Source: an uncultured Amylibacter sp.
GTDB taxonomy: Bacteria; Pseudomonadota; Alphaproteobacteria; Rhodobacterales; Rhodobacteraceae
Reading direction: 5' to 3'
Assembly: GCA_943846615.1 (NCBI GenBank)
Contig: OX044354.1
Span: 248,001-312,000, forward strand
Length of the DNA: 64,000 nt
Shown here: positions 36,467-44,282 of the stretch, in pieces
Layout: every line of letters begins with the position of its first letter
Position numbering within the stretch: position 1 is the stretch's first letter
Program-made: the position numbers and the translations under genes
The notes under the pieces: generated by a model
Seen by the model: the letters and a program-made list of their open reading frames with translations, nothing else
What the model was told of the DNA's origin: nothing
Databases searched by the model: none

Positions 36467-36715
36467 TTACACCCCACCTGTTGTTGGTGCGCTATCTCCT
36501 AGCAATGTTTTCACGGCCAGGGTTGTGGTCGCTGCTGAAATCGTTTGGGATTGCTGTTGTGCTGTCACCGCATTTTGTGCAGCCAACCCTGCGGCCTGCC
36601 CCATTGTTTGATACAATGCGCCCATTGCTGTGGCGGGTGCATTACCCACAACACTTACATTCGATTGCGTCACTGCATCGGTAACCTGACTATTTACAGC
36701 TGTTGGAAATGCCAT
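36467..36715 (-). CDS. rebB: RebB-family R-body protein (first copy)
   Basis: The 82-residue protein has the full RebB pattern: MAFPTAVNSQVTDAVTQSNV, the NAPATAMGALYQTMGQAAGLAAQNAVTAQQQ core, and a Thr/Ala-rich final helix (AATTTLAVKTLLG). These small Ala/Gln/Thr-rich proteins are the structural subunits of R-bodies. Its ATG has an AAAGGAGAGAT ribosome-binding site, a strong site suited to high expression. It is the first gene of a four-gene operon read toward dddP. The 400-bp region upstream is AT-rich and carries a palindrome that may be an operator. Confidence 0.92.
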   Translation of the reverse strand: MAFPTAVNSQVTDAVTQSNVSVVGNAPATAMGALYQTMGQAAGLAAQNAVTAQQQSQTISAATTTLAVKTLLGDSAPTTGGV

Positions 36716-37143
36716 ATGAAATCTCTCCTTTAAATTGTTTGAACGTGCAGGTTATCACCTTCATTCGCGCCAACAGTGACAAAAATTACTTTTATTTACT
36801 ATTCTAACGCCTGTAAGTAAGAAAATTGACTTACAAATCACAAAATTTGGCGTTGATTGAACTAAAAGATGCCCCCAGAAAATAATTTATTAGCATTTAA
36901 ATAAGAATACTTAGACTTCTGCTTTCTCACAGGAAAAAGCGTGACAAAGTGAAAAAAATCATCAAAAACAATGGTTAATAGATTGTAAATATAGATCACC
37001 ATCACCATTTGAATATCAACGGCCCAATATTCGGCCAAACTGCCAAAGTGACTGCCACTTTAAAAACAACACATTCATCGCGCCCAAAGCGCGGCATCAA
37101 AATCACGTTTTGGGATGATCGCATCTCATTGGGGGAACGAAAA
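36716..37143. promoter_or_regulatory. AT-rich promoter region upstream of the reb operon
   Basis: These 428 bp separate the divergent reb operon and the next secreted-protein gene. They are markedly AT-rich from 36780 to 37000. The inverted repeat TGTAAGT-N10-ACTTACA at 36812-36835 is 97 bp upstream of the first rebB start and looks like a regulator-binding site. No coding sequence is credible here: an open frame from 37009 lacks a ribosome-binding site and the downstream ATG at 37144 is preferred. Confidence 0.45.
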
Positions 37144-37605
37144 ATGATTAAACAATTTTTAGCAACTGCAATCGCAATAACTGTCGCATTTCCTGTATCC
37201 GCAAACAAATGGACCGCCGAAACCACAGACGGTGTTCACATGGCATCCGTAATCAGCGAGGAAAACGAAATCCTCGTTTTATGTGATGCAGGCATCAATG
37301 CCCCTATCTCGTCCATCAATTTCGTCGTCAACGGCGTCGATCCTATGCCACTCAGCAACATCGCGCTCTTCTTCGACAAAGATCAACCACTCTACGTCGT
37401 CACAGACATAGAGGGCGGCATCGGTTCAAACACACAAACTGACGCCACCACATTCACTCAGGTCATCGACCTGTTGAAAAGCGCCAACAAGCTGAAGGTG
37501 CGCCTGTTCGACGGATCACAACACACGTTCCGCCTGTCGGGTTCCACCAAAGCAATCGGAAACTGCACACCGGATTTCAACCGCTTTACGCTGGCCTCAA
37601 ATTAA
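37144..37605 (+). CDS. Exported protein of unknown function
   Basis: About 153 residues from the ATG at 37144, which follows GGGGGAACGAAAA. The signal peptide (MIKQFLATAIAITVAFPVSA) is clear. The mature protein has two cysteines (VLCDAGI and GNCTPDF) that could form a disulfide. It has beta-rich stretches such as NKLKVRLFDGSQHTFRLSG. The fold looks similar to that of the secreted protein encoded at 40668, suggesting a small roseobacter family of periplasmic proteins, but this is by eye only. Function unknown. It lies 89 bp upstream of parE. Confidence 0.68.
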   Translation: MIKQFLATAIAITVAFPVSANKWTAETTDGVHMASVISEENEILVLCDAGINAPISSINFVVNGVDPMPLSNIALFFDKDQPLYVVTDIEGGIGSNTQTDATTFTQVIDLLKSANKLKVRLFDGSQHTFRLSGSTKAIGNCTPDFNRFTLASN

Positions 37606-37694
37606 GTCGAAATTTCCCACCTGCCCCCTATACCAAGCCCTTTGATTTCGTGTAACCTCTGACAAAACGAGCAATACGGAATCAAGAGCCCACA

Positions 37695-39680
37695 ATGGCC
37701 GACAATCTATTCACCGACGAAACGCCCTCGGGCAAATCCTATGACGCATCCTCTATCCAAGTGCTGGAGGATATGGAACACGTGCGCCTGCGCCCTGGTA
37801 TGTATATCGGCGGCACGGATGATCGCGCCCTGCACCACATGGTGGCGGAAATCGTCGACAACTCGATGGACGAAGCCGTCGCAGGCCACGCCACATGGAT
37901 CGAGGTTGAATTACACGAAAACTTCCACGTCACGGTGCGCGATAACGGTCGTGGCATCCCCGTGGATATGCACCCCAAATTCCCCGACAAATCCGCGCTT
38001 GAAATCATCTTCTGCACATTGAACGCAGGCGGCAAATTCTCGGGCGATAACTACGAAACATCGGGCGGTCTGCACGGCGTTGGTTCATCCGTTGTAAACG
38101 CCCTGTCCGATCACGTCCGCGTCGAAGTCGCCAAAAACCGCGAACTCTTCGCGATGGATTTCTCGCGCGGCATCCCGCAAGGGAAATTGGAAAACATGGG
38201 CCCCACGCAAAACCGGCGCGGCACCACGGTCACATTCCACCCAGACCCCGAAATCTTCGGTGCATCCGCCAAATTCAAACCAAAACGCCTGTACGACATG
38301 GCAAAATCCAAGGCTTACCTGTTTTCTGGCGTCGAAATCCGCTGGAAAGTGGCCAAGGAATGTTTGGCCGCTGGTGATGAAACGCCCCTAACAGACACAT
38401 TCAAATTCCCCAATGGCCTCGCCGATTACCTGACCGAACGCTTGGACGGCTCCACGCTGTATTCCGAAATTCCCTTTGCTGGCAAAGTCAACTTCGCGGA
38501 AAAATTCGGCGACAACACGGTGGGCAACGTCGAATGGGCCATCAACTGGACACCTTCGCGCGACAGCTTCACCCAATCCTACTGTAACACCGTCCCCACC
38601 CCCGAAGGCGGCACACACGAAAGCGGCTTTTGGTCAGCAGTCCTAAAGGGCATCAAAGCTTACGGCGAACTCGTCAACAACAAGAAAGCCGCCTCAATCA
38701 CCCGCGACGACGTCATGGGCGGCGGCTGTGCATTGGTTTCCTGCTTCATCTCTGAACCAAAATTCGTGGGCCAAACCAAGGATCGCCTGGCAACGGTCGA
38801 GGCGCAAAAATGGGTCGAAAACTCCGTGCGCGATCACTTCGATAACTGGCTGGCCTCCAACAACAAATCCGCTGGCGCAATCCTTGATTACATGGTGCTA
38901 AAGGCCGAAGAACGCCTGCGTCGCAAACAGGAAAAAGACACCGCACGCAAATCCGCCACCAAAAAACTACGCCTGCCGGGTAAACTGACAGACTGTTCAC
39001 AAAACACCCGCGAAGGCACGGAATTATTCATCGTAGAGGGTGACTCTGCGGGCGGCTCTGCCAAAATGGCACGCGACCGTAAAACACAGGCATTGCTGCC
39101 CCTACGCGGTAAAATCCTAAACGTTCTGGGCGCGGCATCCAACAAAATGACCGCCAACAACGAAATCAACGACCTGTGTCAGGCATTGGGCGTTGGCCTT
39201 GGCACCAAATTCAACGTAGATGACCTCCGCTATGAAAAAATCATCATCATGACTGATGCGGACGTCGACGGCGCCCACATCGCATCCCTGTTGATGACAT
39301 TCTTCTTCACCCAAATGCGCCCATTGATCGACAACGGCCACCTCTACATGGCCTGCCCACCCCTGTTCCGCCTGACCCAAGGCGCAAAACGCGTCTACTG
39401 TATGGATGACGCGGAAAAAGACGAATGGATGGAAAAGGGTCTGGGCGGCCGCGCAAAAATCGACGTCTCACGGTTTAAGGGTCTTGGCGAAATGGACGCC
39501 AAAGACCTGAAAGAAACCACGATGCAGAAAGACACGCGTCAACTAATCCGTATTACGATGGACGAGGATGAACCGGGCCAAACGGACGATCTGGTTGATC
39601 GTTTGATGGGGAAAAAGCCAGAATTGCGGTTTGAGTATATTCAGGCGAATGCGAAGTTTGTTGAGGACTTGGATGTATGA
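37695..39680 (+). CDS. parE: DNA topoisomerase IV subunit B
   Basis: ParE, at 661 residues, is the ATPase subunit of topoisomerase IV, which separates linked daughter chromosomes. The GHKL ATPase is seen in VLEDMEHVRLRPGMYIGG, EIVDNSMDEA, DNGRGIP and GGLHGVGSSVVNALS. The TOPRIM domain has FIVEGDSAGGSAKMARDR and the metal-binding MTDADVDGAHI. I call ParE rather than GyrB because of the short length (GyrB in this group is about 800 residues) and the KLRLPGKLTDCS and KILNVLGAASNKM motifs. The partner parC is not in the window. Codon third positions are noticeably C-rich compared with the genes on either side. Confidence 0.93.
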   Translation: MADNLFTDETPSGKSYDASSIQVLEDMEHVRLRPGMYIGGTDDRALHHMVAEIVDNSMDEAVAGHATWIEVELHENFHVTVRDNGRGIPVDMHPKFPDKSALEIIFCTLNAGGKFSGDNYETSGGLHGVGSSVVNALSDHVRVEVAKNRELFAMDFSRGIPQGKLENMGPTQNRRGTTVTFHPDPEIFGASAKFKPKRLYDMAKSKAYLFSGVEIRWKVAKECLAAGDETPLTDTFKFPNGLADYLTERLDGSTLYSEIPFAGKVNFAEKFGDNTVGNVEWAINWTPSRDSFTQSYCNTVPTPEGGTHESGFWSAVLKGIKAYGELVNNKKAASITRDDVMGGGCALVSCFISEPKFVGQTKDRLATVEAQKWVENSVRDHFDNWLASNNKSAGAILDYMVLKAEERLRRKQEKDTARKSATKKLRLPGKLTDCSQNTREGTELFIVEGDSAGGSAKMARDRKTQALLPLRGKILNVLGAASNKMTANNEINDLCQALGVGLGTKFNVDDLRYEKIIIMTDADVDGAHIASLLMTFFFTQMRPLIDNGHLYMACPPLFRLTQGAKRVYCMDDAEKDEWMEKGLGGRAKIDVSRFKGLGEMDAKDLKETTMQKDTRQLIRITMDEDEPGQTDDLVDRLMGKKPELRFEYIQANAKFVEDLDV

Positions 39681-39776
39681 GGAATTGGGCAAAGCCCAAA
39701 TCCTCTAACCGGCAGTTTATTACGAAGCAATGAACGAGAGGTTTTGATTGAAGTATTTTAACAGAAGGCAATTTGA

Positions 39777-40484
39777 ATGACGAAAGAAAAATCCAGAAAC
39801 TCATTTGGTAAAATTGGCGCAATTTGCACCGGTATTTACATTTGTATTTTGATTTTCTTTGTCATTTATTACTGGCAGCATTTCAGCCCCATGAAACCAA
39901 ACGAATGGGGTGACTTCTTTGCAGGAACTCTCGGCCCAGTCGCTTTGATTTGGGTGGTTCTAGGCTTTTTCCTTCAAGGTCGAGAATTAGGCCATAGCGT
40001 TAAAGCACTAAATCTTCAGGCGAAAGAACTGCAAAACTCAGTTGAACAACAGAGGGCAATGGTCAACCTAACTAGAGAACAGATAGATTTCAACATTACA
40101 ACCAAGCAACAACAAGAGAAGCTAGCAGCAGATAAAAACCTTCCCGACATCTCGATTAAGTTAGATGAATATAAGAATCGAATGTTAGATATGTCTAAGG
40201 ATCTACTAATACGTAACCTTGGAGCAGCGGCAACCTCTGTAGAAGCGATCCTCCAAACAAAAAATAAGTATGTCGGCTCTTTCGACATAGGTCTTTTAGG
40301 ACACAACGAGACCAAGAACTTAGGACAAAGAGCGTCATTTACTGACGGGCCTTATAAGCTAAAAATAGCATCTAGAAGTATCAGTGGACTCACGCGCGTT
40401 CAAGAATTTAGCGTCAACTATTCTGGCACCCATAAACTCAGTTGCGCACCAAAACGCTTTCAGGGCGACGACAGTCATAGCTAA
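39777..40484 (+). CDS. Inner-membrane coiled-coil protein of unknown function
   Basis: The 235-residue protein has two transmembrane segments (about residues 14-33 and 46-66: IYICILIFFVIYYW and LGPVALIWVVLGFFLQG). A coiled coil follows (about 70-115: KALNLQAKELQNSVEQQRAM), and then a cytoplasmic or periplasmic beta-rich domain of about 110 residues. The block GDFFAGTLGPVALIWVVLGFFLQGRE recurs in hypothetical proteins of accessory regions in many proteobacteria. The gene is AT-richer than parE, has no strong ribosome-binding site and is followed by palindromic repeats. This fits a recently gained gene. Function not known. Confidence 0.65.
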   Translation: MTKEKSRNSFGKIGAICTGIYICILIFFVIYYWQHFSPMKPNEWGDFFAGTLGPVALIWVVLGFFLQGRELGHSVKALNLQAKELQNSVEQQRAMVNLTREQIDFNITTKQQQEKLAADKNLPDISIKLDEYKNRMLDMSKDLLIRNLGAAATSVEAILQTKNKYVGSFDIGLLGHNETKNLGQRASFTDGPYKLKIASRSISGLTRVQEFSVNYSGTHKLSCAPKRFQGDDSHS

Positions 40485-40490
40485 ACACCA

Positions 40491-40543
40491 GCGCCTTTCC
40501 TTGGGGAGGCGAGAAGCGCCTTCCCGTGGGGAAGGAAAGGCGC
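40491..40543. repeat. Nested hairpin repeat
   Basis: A 12-bp outer stem (GCGCCTTTCCTT / AAGGAAAGGCGC) encloses a second stem (GGGGAGGCG / CGCCTTCCC). The element begins 6 bp after the stop at 40484. Such nested palindromes between genes are typical of dispersed REP-like elements rather than simple terminators. Confidence 0.55.
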
Positions 40544-40583
40544 GGCATGTTCTGGCGAACAAGCCAAAGATAACCACCCTGTC

Positions 40584-40604
40584 ATCCCCGATTTAATCGG
40601 GGAT
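40584..40604. repeat. Perfect palindrome of REP type
   Basis: ATCCCCGATT and its complement flank a single central T, giving a 21-bp perfect palindrome with GTC just before and CTC just after. The flanking GTC-ATCCCCG pattern is common in dispersed proteobacterial palindromic repeats. Confidence 0.6.
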
Positions 40605-40667
40605 CTCTCGCAATTTGGCGTTTACCACCCCCCATGCTAGCCTACCCCCACCAATTCGGAGGCCAGC

Positions 40668-41066
40668 ATGCTTAAAACCACCCTAACCGCCCTGCTCTGC
40701 ACCATCACCACAACCGCCCACGCGCAAATGGTCGACGCCGCACAAATCCGCCCGATCCTAACCATGACCAAGTCCAGCTGGGTCGCCGTGCGCGAATGGA
40801 ATGGTCAGGATTTGATCTACTTTACCCACCTAGAAAGCTGGCGATGTGGGCTGAACGCCGTCACCTACACAATCAACGATCAAGAGCCCAAAACATGGGA
40901 ACTGGCCCCCTGTGACGAGGCAAATCCGATTGCCATCCCAGACGAGCATCTGGTCTATACCGATTTCCCGCTGGGCAGCATCGAAACCCTGCGGATCGAC
41001 ATCACATATGATGATGAAACCACCGACAGCGAAACCTATGCCCGCGCGGCGATTCAAATACAGTAA
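40668..41066 (+). CDS. Exported protein of unknown function
   Basis: This 132-residue protein has a signal peptide (MLKTTLTALLCTITTTAHAQ). A mature beta-rich domain follows with SWVAVREWNGQDLIYFTHLESWRCGL and LETLRIDITYDDE-like strands. Two cysteines (WRCGL, APCDE) may form a disulfide. I do not recognise a named family, though the overall layout is like that of the exported protein at 37144. AATTCGGAGG just upstream is a good ribosome-binding site. It lies between two palindrome-bearing spacers, so it is probably a single-gene unit. Confidence 0.68.
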   Translation: MLKTTLTALLCTITTTAHAQMVDAAQIRPILTMTKSSWVAVREWNGQDLIYFTHLESWRCGLNAVTYTINDQEPKTWELAPCDEANPIAIPDEHLVYTDFPLGSIETLRIDITYDDETTDSETYARAAIQIQ

Positions 41067-41136
41067 TTTTAGGTTTATGCGGAACCGCGCCGCACGGTGC
41101 TCTCGGGCATTGCTTCGCAATCCCTGCCGCACACTT

Positions 41137-41158
41137 ATTTTAAAAGTTCTTTTAAAAT
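41137..41158. repeat. AT-rich palindrome upstream of purC
   Basis: ATTTTAAAA and TTTTAAAAT flank a 4-nt spacer (GTTC). It lies between the preceding gene and purC, 14 bp before the GC-rich palindrome at 41173. A smaller hairpin (GGG-ATTGC-TTC-GCAAT-CCC type) is just upstream at about 41105-41123. Confidence 0.5.
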
Positions 41159-41172
41159 GAGTTACTTAACAT

Positions 41173-41192
41173 AGTGTCCCCATGGGGACACT
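41173..41192. repeat. 20-bp perfect palindrome upstream of purC
   Basis: AGTGTCCCCATGGGGACACT reads identically on both strands with no spacer. It ends 77 bp before the purC start. Without a T tract it is not a convincing terminator. It could be a regulator site for purC or a dispersed palindromic repeat. Confidence 0.6.
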
Positions 41193-41269
41193 TCCCCAAA
41201 TCCCTATTGCATGCCGCAATCACAGGCATTAAACATCCCCCTTCACTTACCATCAAGGGGCCATATCGC

Positions 41270-42256
41270 ATGCAACAGAACGATAATCAAAATCCGCTGA
41301 ATTGCCTGACAGAAACCTATTTCCCTGAACTGCCAAATTTCACCAGTAACAAGGTGCGTGATACCTACAAATTACCAAACCGCCAGCGTCTGTTGATCTC
41401 TACCGATCGCCAATCCGCCTTCGATCAAATCCTGACCGCTGTTCCTCATAAGGGACAGGTTCTAAATCAGGTCGCACGCTACTGGTTTGACGCCACCGCC
41501 GATATTTGCCCGAACCAAGTGATCTCTTACCCCGACCCAAACGTGGTGCTGGTTAAGGATTTGGACATGCTGCCCATCGAAATCGTGGTGCGCGGGTACC
41601 TGACGGGATCAACCAACACCAGCGTTTGGCCGATGTATGAGCGCGGCGAACGCACGATCTATGGGCACGAATTCGCAGATGGTTACGTGAAAAACCAAAA
41701 GCTGCCCACGCCAATCATCACCCCTACGACCAAACCTATGGTCGGCGAAGACGGCCACGATGAACCCATCACCGCCGAACAAATCGTTGAACGCGGCCTG
41801 CTCACCGCCGAACACTGGGCCGAGGTATCAACCAAGGCCCTCGCCCTGTTCGCACGAGGTCAAGAGTTGGCGGCGCAAAAGGGTTTGATTTTGGTGGATA
41901 CAAAGTATGAATTCGGACTGGATGAAAACGGTGTCATCGTTATTGCCGACGAAATTCACACCCCGGATTCCAGCCGTTACTGGATTGCCGAAACCTACGC
42001 CGAACAATTCGCGGCGGGCGCAGAGCCGAACTCATTGGACAAAGAGTTCCTACGTTTATGGGTCGTCGCGCAATGTGATCCCTACAACGAGCCTGTCCCC
42101 GAAATCCCAACTGACAAAGTGATGGAGTTCAGTGCGAAATACATCGCGCTGTATGAACAGTTGACGGGTTTAGAATTCGAAAAGACCGATCCTGCTATTT
42201 CGGTCAAGGATCGCATCCGTGCCGCCCTGGCCAAGGAGCTACCGCAATATTTCTAA
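41270..42256 (+). CDS. purC: SAICAR synthetase
   Basis: This protein of about 328 residues joins aspartate to CAIR in purine synthesis. Features include [36 protein letters not shown], the substrate loop [17 protein letters not shown] and [30 protein letters not shown]. This is the longer, ADE1-like class of PurC rather than the 240-residue bacterial form. The open frame runs upstream through the palindrome, but the ATG at 41270 has AAGGGG 9 nt ahead. purM and purN are together 10 kb away, so the pathway genes are dispersed. Confidence 0.95.
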   Translation: [328 protein letters not shown]

Positions 42257-42327
42257 CGCGGTTTCTGATTTTTTAGGACTATATAAGCGGTTCAAAGGTT
42301 GCGAATAGTTTGTCTACAGCTTGTGCG

Positions 42328-44154
42328 CTATGAATTGGCTTCCTTCAGGGCTTCCAATTCCATCCATTCTTCTTCCAGCTTCGCCAGCGTCTCGTGCCGC
42401 TCTATCAGACCATCGGTTGCCTTCTGAAACTTCACAGGATGCTCAGTAAACAAGTCTGGTTGTGACAAGAACTCCTCTAACTTCGCAATCTCAGCCTCGG
42501 TACGTTCCATCAATGCGGGTAGCTTTTCCAAGCGATCCGTCTGGGCAAATGTCATGCCTTCCGAAACCTTCTCTACTGGCGCAGACGCACCCTTGTTCTG
42601 TTTCTTCTTCGCGGCCTTCTTGTTCACAACAACATCACCACCGCGCAATCTCTTCTGCGTCTGATAATCCGTCCAACCACCGGCATATGGCGTCACGACA
42701 CCATTACCCTCAAACGCCAACGTCGTCGTTGCCACACGATCCAAGAAATCACGGTCGTGGCTGACCAGCAAAACAGTGCCGTCATAGCCATCCAGAATTT
42801 CCTGCAACAGGCCCAGCGTTTCCACGTCCAAATCATTCGTCGGTTCATCCATCACCAACAAATTACTTTCGCGTGCCATAATCCGAGACAACAACAAACG
42901 TGCCTTCTCGCCACCTGATAAAACAGACACAGGCCCGCGTGCTTGGTTTTCGTCAAACAGGAACTCTTTCAGATAACCAACAACATGGCGGGGCATACCA
43001 CGCACCATGATTTGGTCATTCTTACCGGACACACCCAGCTCTTTGTCTTCGGTCAGACTCTCCCACAGGGTATGGTTCACGTTCAATGCCGAACGGTTCT
43101 GATCGAAAATCGCGGGTAAAAGGTTCACCCCCATTTTCACGTCACCAGCATCAGGTTCCAATGCGCCTGTCAGGATATTCAAAACAGTGGTCTTACCAAC
43201 ACCATTTGGCCCAACCAACGCAATACGTTCGCCACGGGTGACTTTCAATGACAGGTCTTTAACAATCGGTTTGTCACCGAACGCCTTGGACACGCCATCG
43301 ACATTCACAACCAGTTTGCCCGATTTGGGCCCATCCGCAAAAGCCATCGCCGCCGCGCCTTGGCGTTTTATCTGACTGGCGCGTTCTTCTTTTAGATCAC
43401 CCAATCGACGCACGCGTCCTTGGTTACGTTTACGACGTGCCGAAATGCCTTCTACGGCCCAACGAGCCTCTGCCTTGATCAAGCGGTTCAGCTTGTGGCG
43501 TTGCATGTCTTCTTCTTCGAATGTTTTGTCGCGCCAATCTTCGAATGCCTCAAAACCTTTGGGGTTTTGGCGTACTTTGCCGCGATCCACCCACATGGTA
43601 GCGCGGGTAAGATTGCGCAGGAATGCGCGGTCGTGGGAGATTAGAACGAATGCTTTGCGGGTTTGGCGTAGTTCATCTTCGAGCCACTGAATAGCCTCAA
43701 TGTCCAAGTGGTTTGTTGGTTCGTCCAGAAGCATCAATTCAGGCTCTTCAGCCATGATTTTCACCAACGCGGAGCGGCGGCGTTCACCACCCGACGCTGT
43801 GGCAGGCGATGTTTCCAAATTCAATTTCAGACCATCGGCGATGATATCCACCTTATAGGCATCCATCGGATCCAATTCGGATCGCGCATAATCGCCCAGC
43901 GTTTCAAATGCAGACAAATCAGGATGCTGATCCATATAACCAACGGTTTGCCCTGGACGGAGGAAAATGTTCCCCTGATCCGGTTCGATCAGCCCTGCGA
44001 TCACCTTCATCAGTGTCGATTTACCCGAACCGTTACGCCCCACCAAGCACATGCGATCCCCCTCTTGGATCGTCAATCCAAGGCCGTCAAAAACAGGGTT
44101 ACCGCCGAATGTCAGCGAAATATCAGAGAGTGTCAAAATAGGAGGTCTGGCCAT
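42328..44154 (-). CDS. uup: ABC-F ATPase, Uup type
   Basis: This 608-residue cytosolic protein has two ABC domains and no membrane segments. Walker A sequences are VGRNGSGKST and VGPNGVGKTT, and the signature motifs are ASGGERRR and LSGGEKAR. The Walker B/D-loop sequences are LLDEPTNHLDIEA and VMDEPTNDLDVET. The C-terminal coiled coil (about 540-608, Lys/Glu-rich) is the Uup type. ABC-F proteins act on the ribosome, and Uup also influences transposon excision and DNA branch intermediates in E. coli. A second ABC-F gene lies at 54.3 kb. The gene is divergent from ppiD. Confidence 0.93.
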   Translation of the reverse strand: MARPPILTLSDISLTFGGNPVFDGLGLTIQEGDRMCLVGRNGSGKSTLMKVIAGLIEPDQGNIFLRPGQTVGYMDQHPDLSAFETLGDYARSELDPMDAYKVDIIADGLKLNLETSPATASGGERRRSALVKIMAEEPELMLLDEPTNHLDIEAIQWLEDELRQTRKAFVLISHDRAFLRNLTRATMWVDRGKVRQNPKGFEAFEDWRDKTFEEEDMQRHKLNRLIKAEARWAVEGISARRKRNQGRVRRLGDLKEERASQIKRQGAAAMAFADGPKSGKLVVNVDGVSKAFGDKPIVKDLSLKVTRGERIALVGPNGVGKTTVLNILTGALEPDAGDVKMGVNLLPAIFDQNRSALNVNHTLWESLTEDKELGVSGKNDQIMVRGMPRHVVGYLKEFLFDENQARGPVSVLSGGEKARLLLSRIMARESNLLVMDEPTNDLDVETLGLLQEILDGYDGTVLLVSHDRDFLDRVATTTLAFEGNGVVTPYAGGWTDYQTQKRLRGGDVVVNKKAAKKKQNKGASAPVEKVSEGMTFAQTDRLEKLPALMERTEAEIAKLEEFLSQPDLFTEHPVKFQKATDGLIERHETLAKLEEEWMELEALKEANS

Positions 44155-44282
44155 AGCGCCCTAATCCAGCAAATCCCCTGTCCCGTCAAGGTGTCAAAAC
44201 GCATATAGATAACAGTCTTAACTTGCCAGTGTGCGGACAGTTGCCTAAAACGTTTTGAGTGAAATATTAAAGGTCATCAAAA

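Noticed and set aside
37695..39680. GyrB as the identity of the type II topoisomerase B subunit
   Set aside because: The length of 661 residues and the KLRLPGKLTDCS / KILNVLGAASNKM motifs fit ParE. GyrB in this group is longer and has different wording in those places.
41174..41269. 32-codon N-terminal extension of PurC
   Set aside because: The extension would encode the 20-bp palindrome and lacks a ribosome-binding site; AAGGGG supports the ATG at 41270.
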